A stretch of DNA of 64,000 nucleotides. Origin: Xenoacremonium recifei (lineage: Eukaryota; Ascomycota; Sordariomycetes; Hypocreales; Nectriaceae). How positions within the stretch are numbered: position 1 is the first letter of the stretch; each line of letters begins with the position of its first letter. The notes beneath the pieces were generated by a model, which was not told the origin of the DNA, did no database searches, and was given only the letters and a program-made list of their open reading frames with translations. The stretch covers positions 310,001-374,000 of the forward strand of contig WOFQ01000007.1 of the NCBI GenBank assembly GCA_012184525.1, in the 5' to 3' direction. This document shows positions 11,135-21,553 of the stretch, in pieces. The position numbers were made by a program, and so were the translations under genes.

Positions 11135-13231
11135 ATGCGGCACCTCGCTGCCCTTGGAGGCTTCCTGGGCGCCTTCGCCCTTGTCAGCGGCCAGACATAC
11201 GACTACGGCACAGACGTCAACATCTCCCAGATCACTAGACGGCAAGACGAATCTGCGCCAGTGACTATCGGGAGGCTGCCACTCTCTCACAACGGCAGTC
11301 TACCACTAAGGCCCGAGATTCGACAGATGCAAGCGGACTCTCACCGATGGGATCTGTACATTCTGGCGCTGAGTATGTTTCAGGCAGTCAGTCAGGACGA
11401 TCCCACGTCGTGGTACCAGATTGCCGGTATGTTGCACTGTGTAAGGATTGGAATTGGGGATCTGGAGCCCTGCTTGTGTTGTGGGTGTGTGTGAGCTGAT
11501 CGGTGCTGCATCACAGGTATCCATGGAGTGCCATATCAGACATGGAATGGCGTTGGGCCTGAGCCTGGCGCAGAGGAATCCGGGTACTGTCCGCACAGCT
11601 CGATTCTCTTTTGCACATGGCATCGGCCATACTTGGCTCTATTCGAGGTTTGAACCATTCCTGGAGAATGTTGAAGTAATGGCTAAATTTAGACAGCAAG
11701 AAATGTTTCGAATGGTGAATATCATTGCTAACATGTTCCCTAACGCAACCGATCGTTTGCTCTACCAGCAGGCGGCATCTGATTTCCGAATCCCTTATTG
11801 GGACTGGGCCATCTCAGCTCCCGCCGGGCAGACTCACTTTCCGGATGTCTTTTGGAACGCAACCATGGAGCAAAAGGGGCCTCGCGGAGTCCAGACCATC
11901 AGCAACCCTCTGTACGCCTACCAGTTCCATCCCAAGGAGGAGGCTGCTTTCATCTGGGATCCTGTAAGATTTAATCTTTCAAAGCCTATGGATTACACGT
12001 TCACTGACGGCCAGTGTAGCTGAAAGAGTGGGATGAGACCAAAAGAGCACCCAACCTGACGGTCAGCATAACAGATCCGCCATCTCACAACGAGCAGGTC
12101 AACGCTGCGTTATTGGCACAGCTGCCTGGGATTCAACAACGGCTCTATATCCTGTACTCTAGCTATAAGGACTACAATGCATTCAGTAACAAGGGTTGGG
12201 CTGTTTCGCAGAACCTGTCAACATGGGACAGCCTCGAATCCGTTCACGATATCATCCATATTTACGGCGGATTGAAGGGACACATGACATATGTTCCCCT
12301 CTCGGCCTTTGATCCTTTGTTCTTTCTTCATCACGCTCAGACTGATCGTCTTGCCATCTTCTGGCAGGTTCTCAACCCCAATTCTTGGATGAGACCAGAG
12401 CCTGCGGGTGAGACGAGCTATACGGCTCTAAAAGGAACAATTCAGCAGTCAGATACTCCACTCACGCCGTTCCTTATCAACGACAACACCTTCTGGAACT
12501 CGGATATGGCGAGGACTCCGGACACCTTTGGATACTCGTACGCGGACGTGGTAGCTCCTATCGAGGGGTACGATGTTCAAGGCGAGCTGATCAAAAAGAT
12601 CACAAAGTGGTATGGGGGCACGAGCTTGGAGGGACTACGAGCCAAGGCGCGAGCACAGAAGAATCGCCGTTATCCGCATGAAATAAGGACATTTCGGGAA
12701 GCTGGCGGGAGGTTCAATGGGCAACGTCCGAATGTGAAGCTCGACGCGGAAAATCCGCCCGTGTCGTCGGTCGTCAAGAATGGCCGATACACCGAATGGA
12801 TCGCCAATGTGCGCGTCAATACCGAGGCCCTCGATGGGCGCTTCAGCATTTACTTCTTTATTGGCGACGTGCCTGACGAGACGTGTAAGTGGGATGGAGC
12901 GTCCAACCTAATCGGCACGGTGCCAATTTTCTCCATGGACCGGAACACGGGCTCTGAGTCCAAGATTTCGGGCACTTTACCCCTAACTCTTGCGCTTCTG
13001 AAGATGGTCGGGGCAGGGGAGATCCCGTCCCTAGCGGTCAACGTTGCAGAGCCATTCTTGCGAGAGACGTTGCAGTTCCGAGTACTCGGTAGCAATGATG
13101 AGGTGGTCGATCCGCGTCTGGTGGCAGGCTTGTATGTCGGGATTAGCAGCTCGGAGGTCAAGGTGCCGTCCAGTGACCGGGAGTTCCCAGCTTGGGGACC
13201 TGTGAAGACGAGATTTGAGATGTGGGTATGA
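11135..13231 (+). CDS. Tyrosinase (polyphenol oxidase), type-3 copper enzyme
   Basis: Monooxygenase/oxidase that hydroxylates monophenols and oxidises diphenols to quinones, feeding melanin-type pigments. Exons 11135-11426, 11517-11647, 11697-11963 and 12020-13231 give 633 residues. The N-terminus MRHLAALGGFLGAFALVSG looks like a signal peptide cut before Gln20, so secretion is likely. CuA ligands are H100, H124 and H133, in the segments GIHGVPYQTW, YCPHSS and FCTWHRPYLALFEQ. C122-P-H124 has the Cys-x-His spacing of the thioether bridge known from Neurospora tyrosinase. CuB has H306 and H310 (SVHDIIHIYGG) and the pair H334/H335 (DPLFFLHHAQTDR). The tyrosine motif GYSYADV (Y402, Y404) marks the end of the core. 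About 230 residues follow, as in fungal proenzymes whose C-terminal domain is cleaved on activation. Catechol oxidase activity alone cannot be excluded. Confidence 0.93.
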
Positions 13232-13829
13232 TACTTGTTATATTGTTCGGCTAGAGACGAGATTTTGGAGGGCATTTCAGAGAAGGGTCGAGGTGTTGGG
13301 AATTGGTGATGTTTACGACGAGGAACTAATCTGGAGATTGGGGGACGTTACTTAATGTGTACTGATGATATGTTATGATATTCTTCTCTTCTCAGGAGCT
13401 GTTTTGAGACCTTAATGAAATGGATTCTTTCTGCTCGGTGGTGTTGAATTGACTAAAGATACCGATGGCTAAGAAACAGTCAGCAAATGATAACAACAGG
13501 AGTATTTTAAAGGGTCTGCTTGCTTCACGAGATTTCGTAAACAGAACCAATAAGGTGATGAGAATTGGAAGATGAGGCACCGTTGAGGTCGGATTGTGGC
13601 TGCATATTGCTTTGCTGAGCGGCGTTTTTGTTAGCCGATTATTCCGACAAACCAAAATGCTACCTCCTCTGGCGCGAGCGATTCTTCAGCTCCTGTCAGC
13701 AACGGCTCTTTTCACCGCATCGCCAATTCTGAGCTTCCATTGTCAATTAAATCCTGGGCGCTACCTTTTCATTAGAGCTTCTTATTAGGCTTAGTGACTT
13801 CTTCGATATAGGAGCGCGACATTGACACG
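13232..13829. other. Intergenic, tyrosinase 3' side and TMEM97 promoter
   Basis: About 600 bases separating two plus-strand genes. It should contain the tyrosinase 3' UTR and the promoter of the next gene. No coding sequence, repeat or clear motif was recognised. Confidence 0.5.
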
Positions 13830-14553
13830 ATGGCATCCGAAAAGCCATGGCGGGATAACATTTACTTGGTCGTCATTGCGACGCAGCTGTGTGGCATGCT
13901 TGGTACGTGAAGAGGACGTACGTCTTCAGGCCTGGGAAGGCTGAGATTAATTATGATATTCTCACTCATCTTCTGCCTTGTTCAACCTACATAACCACCC
14001 ACTCATTGTATCAACCAACCCCAGCTAACATCTCCCAGTCCTCGACCTCGTCGACTTCTACCCCCAAGCCCTGTACACCTCGCCCTCCTCCCCCCTGCAC
14101 TTCCTCACCACCCTCCGCAGCACCTACATATCCACCACCGGCGACCCGTTCTTCGCCAACGCGCCCCCGCCGTGGCTGCACGGGTTTCTCATCGTTGAAG
14201 GCCTCGTGCAGCTCCCGCTCGCTGCGTTTCTGACAAGCCGGTTGGTGCGAAGTCGGCCGGGGGTGGCGGCGGAGTTGGCTGCGCTGGCGTTTGGCTGCTT
14301 GACGGCTATGGGCAGTGTGGCTTGTTGTGCGGAGTTGGCGGTGATGGGGGTGGATGTGGTGAGTGAGGAGAGGAGGGTGAGGCTGTTGTATGCGACGTAT
14401 TTGCCGTTTGTTGTGATTCGTGAGTGTTGCGTTTGAGCTTGAGGTGTGATGGGAAGCTGACGGGATTTAGCTGCTGTGATGGCTGTCGATATGTATTGCA
14501 GGTTGCTGGGACGTCTGCAGAGCGGCACAACTGCAAAGCCCAAGACGCAGTGA
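13830..14553 (+). CDS. TMEM97/sigma-2 receptor-like EXPERA membrane protein
   Basis: Small four-helix ER-type membrane protein of the EXPERA group (TMEM97, EBP, TM6SF). Members handle sterols or act in sterol transport; a sterol-linked role here is inferred. Exons 13830-13902, 14039-14419 and 14471-14553 give 178 residues, matching human TMEM97 (176). The start MASEKPWRDNIYLVVIATQL leads into helix 1. It is followed by the conserved LDLVDFYP block with two acidic residues, a loop with PPPWLHGFLIVEGLVQLP, and a last helix reading YLPFVVIPAVMAVDMYCR. Exon joints are phase 1 both times and restore Val and Pro codons. The C-terminus KPKTQ is basic but is not a clear KKxx retrieval signal. The family assignment is by motif and length only. 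Confidence 0.85.
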
Positions 14554-14797
14554 GATGCTGTAGGGGGAGAATCAGGCAACTCAAAGTCTGAAAATGGGAT
14601 GTCCAGACAGAAAGCGGTATACATTGATTTACCATGGGGATAGCCCATTTCATACAGAAACCCAAGTCCTCGAGCAGGATACATACAATCAATCACAGTG
14701 CTCTACAAAGCAACCCGCCGCAACTCCCACCCAAAGCACCCATTCCCAGACTCCGCAAGCAAGCATTATGTTCAAGAAACACGCAAGACAAGACCCT

Positions 14798-15738
14798 CTA
14801 ATCTATCCGCTTGTGCTGCTTCGAATACCCCCAACCATTCCCCACGCCATTCCCGCCATTCAACCCATACCCCAACGGCGTGGCACCGCCTAACGACCGG
14901 CCCTTAAGCCTCCGCGGCAGCACCACGCCCAGGGTATACATGCCCGCGACCAACACGCCCGCGCCAAACGACACAAGACTGTAAAACACCGTGCTCGCGT
15001 AGATATGCCCGCCCAGCCCCTGCCACTCCACCTTGCCCTCCGTCTTGGGCAGCGCAGGCGTCGGGAACCACCGCACGCTGAAGCTCAGCGGCAGCGGATC
15101 GCCAATCACCAGCTTGCGCGTGAAGCTGCCCTGCATGTGGCTCAGCGGGCTGGTGCTGTACGCAATGCCCGAGTCCAGCACGCCGCTGTCGTGCGCGCGC
15201 GCGTGGTGCTTCGGCGTGGAATGGAGCAGCACGTTGAGCCGCGTCGAGATGTGCATGTGGCTCAGTTGCAGGGTGCCGGCCAGGGCGAAGACCAGCGGGA
15301 TGTATTCCTGTGGCGGAGGGGTTTCGCCGACGACTTCGATGTGGGCGGGGGGGCGCGCGGGGAGGCGGCACGAGAGAGGCGCGTCGGAGTGGATGTAGAA
15401 CTCGAGGAGGTGGAAGAAGGGGTCTGATACAAAAGGCACGGTGCAGTTGACGTCGGCTTCGATGCCGTAGTGGAATTCAAGCGGGCGGCCGGTCTCGTTG
15501 CAGACAGGAAACGGGATCCATTCGATCTCATGCTTCTCGTTCTCGATATGCTCGCCAGTTTCGCTACGTAAGTCAGCACCAACTCATCCCTTCTTCAGGA
15601 GAACACTCACGAGCTGCGGTTCATGCACTCGACGTGAATCGGCGCGCCGTAATGGTACGAAGGCAGCGCATCTGGGTGCACAGCCGAGACCAGCGCCGTC
15701 AGGGCGGGAAGGACGAGCAGCAGCGCGCGGGCGAACAT
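14798..15738 (-). CDS. Uncharacterised type I membrane glycoprotein
   Basis: I do not recognise a named family. Minus-strand exons 15738-15611 and 15563-14798 give 297 residues. Residues 1-19 (MFARALLLVLPALTALVSA) look like a signal peptide. A lumenal/extracellular domain follows with N-glycosylation sequons at N40 (NRS), N65 (NET) and N82 (NCT) and conserved-looking cysteines C38, C64 and C83. One hydrophobic segment at about 233-259 precedes the basic stop-transfer RRLKGR, and a Gly/Asn-rich tail of about 30 residues ends KQHKRID. This predicts a single-pass ER or secretory-pathway protein with a short cytosolic tail. A PIG-X/PBN1-like GPI-assembly factor was considered, but I see no diagnostic motif. 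The clean 47-nt intron and good codon use argue that the gene is real. Confidence 0.8.
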
Positions 15739-16257
15739 GGCGGTGGCGGAAGGTCGCAATTGACCATGCTAGAGGGGGCGAGTCCGGGAGTCAGAGGCGT
15801 GGGCTCCCGTTCAGGGCATCGTGGTGTTGGCGACGATGTTCTTTGAGCTCGGCGAGGTGTAGCTTAAGTTGTCGACGGGGAGATGCCACATGGAGAAAGA
15901 GTGGGTCACGTGTTCAGGGGGTTGCGCGTATGACGACTTGAACAGCTGTACCTACTATACGAGGCAAGAATTACACAATACGAGAAATATGCACAGCTTG
16001 AGTTGAATAATATTTATTTCACTATCAAGAGTGGAAGTTCTGTCCTGGCATCGTCTATCAGGCACCTGACTCAGGATGTTCTATGCATCCTTATCGACCG
16101 TTGGCCCTGACCCGTCTTCCATCTACAACACCGACCCATGCACGCAGTACATAAGACCAAAACATGTGAATCCCCTCAATTAGTCGAGATTCCCTTCAGA
16201 AAACGCTCATAAACGCCTCTTCATGCACCTTCCCATCTAGCTGCCGGTAACTCAAGA
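15739..16257. other. Intergenic: membrane-protein promoter and PIF1 3' side
   Basis: About 520 bases between two minus-strand genes. The left part is the promoter of the membrane glycoprotein and contains a CACGTG element; the right part should hold the PIF1 3' UTR. No further gene is seen. Confidence 0.5.
15907..15912. promoter_or_regulatory. E-box CACGTG upstream of the membrane-protein gene
   Basis: TCACGTG lies about 170 bases upstream of the ATG at 15738. CACGTG is the known core for fungal bHLH factors such as Cbf1-type proteins. Its use here is inferred from position only. Confidence 0.3.
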
Positions 16258-18869
16258 CTAATACCCGTACGAAGCCATGGCTTCCTCGTCGTCGTCCAGA
16301 TCAATCACCTGAGGGGCCTTCACCGGTGCAGGCGGACGTGCGCCAAACCGATTCGTTATAAAATCGCCTATCTCTTTCGGTCGTTTCTTGTTCGCTTCCT
16401 CCGCACTGTAGAGTTTGTTGTAGAACGTCACAACTCGTGGGTGAGCCATGACCTTCTGCTTGTCGAAGCCGTACACTTCCAGTCCTTCTTGGCATGTGGC
16501 TCGGCTCAGGGCAACGTAGGCTTGGCCCTTTTCGAAAACCCTTCCCAAGTTGACCTTGACTCTTTCCAGTGTTTGACCCTGTGCCTTGTGAATAGACAGG
16601 GCCCAGGCCAGGATGAGGGGCAGCTGTGATCGCTTCGCCTGGACCTCCCCGTTGGGTAATTCGACTTTCCAGTCTTCTGGCTGGCAGAGAATTGTTCGGG
16701 AACTGCCGTCAGTCGCCATGAACTGAACAACAGGATACTTCATCGAGCTCGATGAAACGGCGTCCTCGTCTCTGCTGAACGCCGCCAATTTCCGAGCAGC
16801 CTTGGCCATAGACTGGTCTCCGTCGAAATTGAACCCCTCAAACTCAAACGTCTTCGCATCTGCAAAATCAATCACTTTGCCCAACGATCCATTGACAAGG
16901 GTTTCGTCCAAGTTCTTGATGAGCATGACCTGCGCGCCCTTCTTCAGGATGATGCTTTTCGGTGCCATCATGTTCGCGAGGAGCTTATCCCGGATTTTGG
17001 GGTCTCCCGTATCGAGAGCGTCATATCTCGTGGCCTTTCCACTCAGTGCTTGAAGACGCTTCTCGTTAGAACTTTCCACCTCATTACGTGTCGAGAATAG
17101 CTCGGCCATTCCAAGACCATCGTTGAATTTCAGTGGCCGCGAGAGTGCTTTGAATGCCTGCACTGTTCGATCGCTGATTCGACCCAGACGGATTTCGTTC
17201 AACATGCGAGCGAATTCTGGGTCTCGCTGTCGGAAGACCTGCGTAAGTCCAATAGTGTGGTCTATCGATGTGCTCCATGTGGCCGCATCAAATGCGAATT
17301 TGGTGTCGCGTTTGTCCTTATCAGGAACAGGAGGCAGCTGGAAGAAATCACCCGTAATGATCAGCTGAATGCCGCCCCAGGGTCTGCCGTTGTTCCTGAT
17401 GGTCCTGCCAATAGTAGATAGCTTATCGAAAAGCTCCCCGTCGACCATCGAGATTTCATCGATAATAAGACACTTCGTTTGCAACCACCTGGTTTTCGCC
17501 TTTGGATTTCTGCGAATCTTTTTCACCAATTCAGGAGCTTCCTCTTTGCCGAGTCCAATACCTTCATACTGTTAGTGCTAGCTCGCGACGATAGATCAAG
17601 TCATAACATACCAGAAAAGCTATGCAGCGTGATGCCACCGATATTGCAGGCGGCGAGACCCGTAGATGCTGTCACAGCAACACGTTCGGGATTCTTCTTA
17701 TGCTTGTTCTTTAGTTCCGAGATGATGGATCTCATGAGCACAGACTTTCCAGTTCCAGCTGGACCAGTAAAGAAGACGCTCTGGCCTTTGTTGACCACTA
17801 GGTTCAGAACATGTCTCTGCTCCTCACTGAGCGTGACTGCCACATTTTTCGACTGCTTTGAGGAGCCCGTTGTGATTTCACGCATCTCCTCGGCTGTGAA
17901 ATCACGAGAGCCAGTATCAGGCTCTGGCTGTTTCTGGTTCTTGAACTGTTTCTTCTGTTCCTTCACGGCGCTGGCAGTAGCATCCCAAGCGAACCGCTTG
18001 GGAGCCGGGGTTTTCATAGCCGGGTTAAAATCGTCGTTATCATCTGGTTCTTCCTCCTTTTTACTAAAGCTCGCTGGGAGAACTCTTCTTTTGACCTTCT
18101 TGGGTGGGTTCGAGTCGTATCCATCTACGTCACCAGACGATTCTCGTTTCAGTGACTTTTCAGTGGTCGACGAGGTTACCGACACCTGTCGGCTGGGCTT
18201 AGCAGGGAAGAAGTGTGAGACTGGAGAGGATGACCAAGGAATTTTGTCTGATTGAGTCGACGGAGGAGGGGGAGGCATGGTCTCCTTCGCGGAGGGCTGC
18301 ACAGGAGCAGACGGGAGAGCGGGTAATGCTGACGGCGCCTCATAGTCGAGATCTAGATTATCGTCATCGCTGAAATCGTCTTCAGCAAAGTAGACCGCGT
18401 GGCCGGTTCGGGATGGACCTTCATTGCTAGTGAGGTCGATGACATCGGGCTCCTGCTTGAACGAGTCGGATTTGCCATACAAAGATGCAAGGCCCGGCGC
18501 TACTCGGTTGCTAGAATGGCTGCGAAGGTTCACAGACCGATTGTTGAGAGGCGTGGGTTGTGCTTGGGGGATCCTCGCCGACGCAGAAGTAAAACCAGAG
18601 CCGTTCACCACCGGCTTCTTCATCTGCTCTCGAATATCGCCATTTGATGCACTGGGGCTGCTGGACGGGAATAGCTGCTTGTCCAGCGTTTTACGCGGAG
18701 CCGCCTGGTTGGCCTCATACCTCTTGTTAGCCTGTGAGAACATTGGTTCTGCGGCTAAGGACTTGAGAGGCCGAAAGGTATGGGTGTGAACAAGCTGAAG
18801 CGACGTCCTGACGATATTGCGACTGGCCAGCGAGGATCGGATTGGGAGGCTCACGACAGCCAGCTTCAT
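16258..18869 (-). CDS. PIF1: PIF1-family ATP-dependent 5'-3' DNA helicase
   Basis: Superfamily 1B helicase that acts on mitochondrial DNA, telomeres, G-quadruplexes and replication forks. Minus-strand exons 18869-17612 and 17561-16258 give 853 residues from the start at 18869. Walker A is GPAGTGKS at about 369-376. Walker B is CLIIDEISM with D454-E455. The C-terminal block AWALSIHKAQGQTLE followed by AYVALSRA is the UvrD-C2-type motif of Pif1. Residues 1-32 are basic, Ser/Leu-rich and free of acidic residues, as in a mitochondrial presequence. A second in-frame ATG at 18743 (MFSQANKRY...) would give a shorter protein without it. The frame stays open upstream to 19166, but that part reads poorly. 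The region between about 43 and 340 is low-complexity and probably disordered. The 50-nt intron interrupts HSFSG/IGLGKEE. Confidence 0.93.
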
Positions 18870-19573
18870 AAACCGGGGAGCGATAAGGTCGACTCCGTGA
18901 TGACGGGAGATTAATGCAAATAAGACGGTAGCGACGACATCCAGAAAGAAGCCCGCAATCACGAGAGGGGAGTTGGAGGAGAATTGAGTCCAATCCGGCG
19001 ATGTGTGGGAAATAGGAACATGAGGTGGGTGGGATAAGAGTACGGATGTACCTGCATTAATGGGAGACGCGTCGGTCGAGGGGTGGGAAAGTGCATGGGG
19101 GCATGTTACCGCGTCGGAAAGCGCGACCCTAGTTAGAGGGGCAACGCGGTCACGTGACCAAAACACCTCCTTTTGATGTCAACTCCCAAATTTCACCTCG
19201 CTTCACGGAGAAAGAAGACGTGGTTTGGTATTCTTTTTACTAAGTCACCATTGCCTCGTTATTCAGAACGTTCATTAATAAAAACGTCGTCGTAAAGTCA
19301 TGCTAGTCATGTTCCGCCTTGCCCACCCCTTTTTAATCCGAGTTGGTACATTCTGATAACTAACCCTCAATGAAAGTCAGACACTGATGATATAGAAATA
19401 CATAGAAGAGCGCAGCCTGGTCCTGCAAATCCCCTCAAATCCGTCTTCGTACAATCTGTTCAACCCTCTCTCGACCGTAAACTCGTTCAGATGAATCAGT
19501 TCTGTTCTAGCCTAAGGGGTCCCAGGGCAATGCGCCAGAACTGGTCTCACGCTCTACGGGTGCACCTGAGTGG
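18870..19573. other. PIF1 promoter and 3' side of the poly-Q gene
   Basis: About 700 bases between two tandem minus-strand genes. It holds a 12-bp CACGTG palindrome at 19148-19159 and AT-rich sequence near 19220-19300. An open frame continuous with PIF1 runs to 19166 but lacks conserved features. Confidence 0.45.
19148..19159. promoter_or_regulatory. 12-bp palindrome GGTCACGTGACC (extended E-box)
   Basis: A perfect palindrome centred on CACGTG lies about 280 bases upstream of the first PIF1 start. This is the extended form preferred by bHLH regulators of the Cbf1/USF type. The regulatory role is inferred. Confidence 0.4.
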
Positions 19574-20650
19574 CTAGTATTCATACCATTGATCCTCTTG
19601 CCTCGAAGGTCGGTAAGGATATCGACTGGGGGCCACTCTTACCCTGTCGTGGAGCTCGCGACGAAACTCGATGTCCTCCTCAATACCCCTAAACTCGTCA
19701 GGGGGCTGACGTTCCGATCCTTGAGAGCGCCCGTTCCGCTCCAGGTGAAGCCGCTCCAGACGGTCTGCCGTCCGCTTGATCTCCGAGTCCAAGAGGCCTT
19801 GTCTCGGCTGCCGAGGATTGACGTGTCGAACACTGGGTTGTCGTGGCAGACGGGGTCCATTCCTTGGTCGGTAAGCCTCAGAATCCTCATAGGTGTAGTG
19901 TTCAAACTCTCGCGGGAATTGATCTCTGTCTTCGCGATGCCTGCGGACGGGACGCTCATACAGAACTCTTGCTGGCGCGCGGCTAGGTGCGTAGAACAAG
20001 TGTTCCGTGGCGTGGTCAAACGAAGGTGGCATTCCGCGTCTCGATGAAGGGCCATAGCCATATCGCCGGGAGCCCCGCTCTGACCGATACGATGAAGGTC
20101 GCCTCTCACGGTAACTAGAGCCGATTGAAGAATCAGGCGTCAAGCGACCATTTTCTACGTCTGACCAACCATCATCCGATTCCATGGAACCACGAGAACT
20201 CATGGAATATGACTTGCTAGACCGCTTGTTGTCCGAGTCAACCATAGTCGCTGGGCGGCCATGGTTGCCATCCCTGCCAGAGTCTCTTTGGCCCTGGTTG
20301 ATTGGCTTATGGTTGCCTTGTTGGTTGATGACAACTTTCTTAGGTTGTTCTGGCCGAATGTCCCGGCTCTGCTGCTGAGGATTGGCGTGTTGTGTACCTT
20401 GGGCGGGACGATTATCAGAGTCCATTGGCTTCGCCCTGTTCTCCTGAGGCGCGGGCTTCACATTGTTGCCCTGCGCATTGTTGCCCTGTTGAGGAGCTGG
20501 CTTGGGAGTATTGCCTTGCGGCTGTGGAACTTGCTTAGGGGGGGCGGTAGGTTGCATATTAACAGGGACGACTCGAGCAGGCGGGCGCTCTTGATTTGGC
20601 ACGGCATGGGGCGGCGGAATGGGAATGATAGAGGGGTTCTGCGCACCCAT

Positions 20651-20681
<31 letters not shown>

Positions 20682-21553
20682 TGCTGTTGCTGTTGCTTCT
20701 GTTGCTGCAGATGTTGCTGCTGTTGGGCTTGCATATGCTGGGCCTGCAATTGCCTAGCCTGCAACTGCTGACGTTGGGCTTCTTGTTGCAGATGAGCTTG
20801 CTGGGCCGCCTGTTGTTGGTTGAGATGCACCTGGGCCATTTGCTGTACTCTTTCACGCCCGACCCTGTCCTCCATATGGGTCTTCATGGGAACCCGCTTG
20901 AAGTATGCGATGATGGCGACAACCTCGCATTTGATCCTCTTTGGCTTTGAAGACCCTCTTTTCTCTTTAAGGGCCCTCCTTCTAGGAGATGTCTCTTTGT
21001 AGGACTTTTTTCCTTTGCCGAGATCCGATAGGATACTCCCGTCGGCGAGATTTCTCAACTCGACGTCGAATTGAGCGAGGACGAAACGCGATCGCGCATC
21101 CCGGTTGCTTCGGTTCAGCTTTCTCTCGGTTTTATCAAGCTGGGGCGCGATTCCGGGGGGAAGTTCGGTTTTCTTTTGGGAAACCGACTTTGGTAGCCGA
21201 TTCAGTTTTCTGATGTCTCGGATGATAGTCTGCAGAGGCATTCTCTCTTCGAATCGCTCGGCGTTATCCCAAGCGGAGTATGACAGAAAGCCCTCGTCTT
21301 CCACGTCACTCAAGTCATCGGGCTTCTCAATGCGATAGACGACGTATGGGGATGGGTATTCCCGGGCTTCGGACATTGTGAAGTCTCGACGAAGATGATC
21401 CGAAACCCCAACTGGCAGTCCTGCTCTGAGGTCCAGAGGGACCGCGGTAATGGGAGGAGGCGGCGGCTGGAAGCCACCAGGCGTAGGGGCAAAGTTTTGT
21501 GACGGCATCCCTGTGGGAGCTGCCGCCGGGGGTCTGCCACCCGGTTGATTCAT
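19574..21553 (-). CDS. Glutamine-rich, mostly disordered protein of unknown function
   Basis: Uninterrupted 659-residue frame. I do not recognise a named family. The N-terminus (1-50) is Pro/Gly-rich. Residues at about 55-215 look like a folded or conserved part: SPYVVYRIEKPDDLSDVEDE, then DNAERFEERMPLQTIIRDI, then ELRNLADGSILSDLGKG, then a basic stretch with KPKRIKCEVVAIIAYFKR. A Gln/Ala/His-rich region of about 60 residues follows, containing a run of 15 Gln encoded at 20695-20651. The C-terminal half is rich in Arg, Ser, Asn and Pro (for example SSYRSERGSRRYGYGPSSRR) with short charged patches. The composition suggests an RNA- or chromatin-associated scaffold, but this is inference. No intron is needed, and the ATG at 21553 is followed at once by the Pro-rich start. 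Confidence 0.75.
20651..20695 (-). repeat. CAG/CAA trinucleotide repeat coding 15 Gln
   Basis: On the plus strand this is CTG repeated nine times, then mixed TTG and CTG to a total of 15 units; an AAG (Lys) codon then interrupts and more Gln codons follow. Interruption by CAA makes the tract less prone to slippage than pure CAG. Confidence 0.9.
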
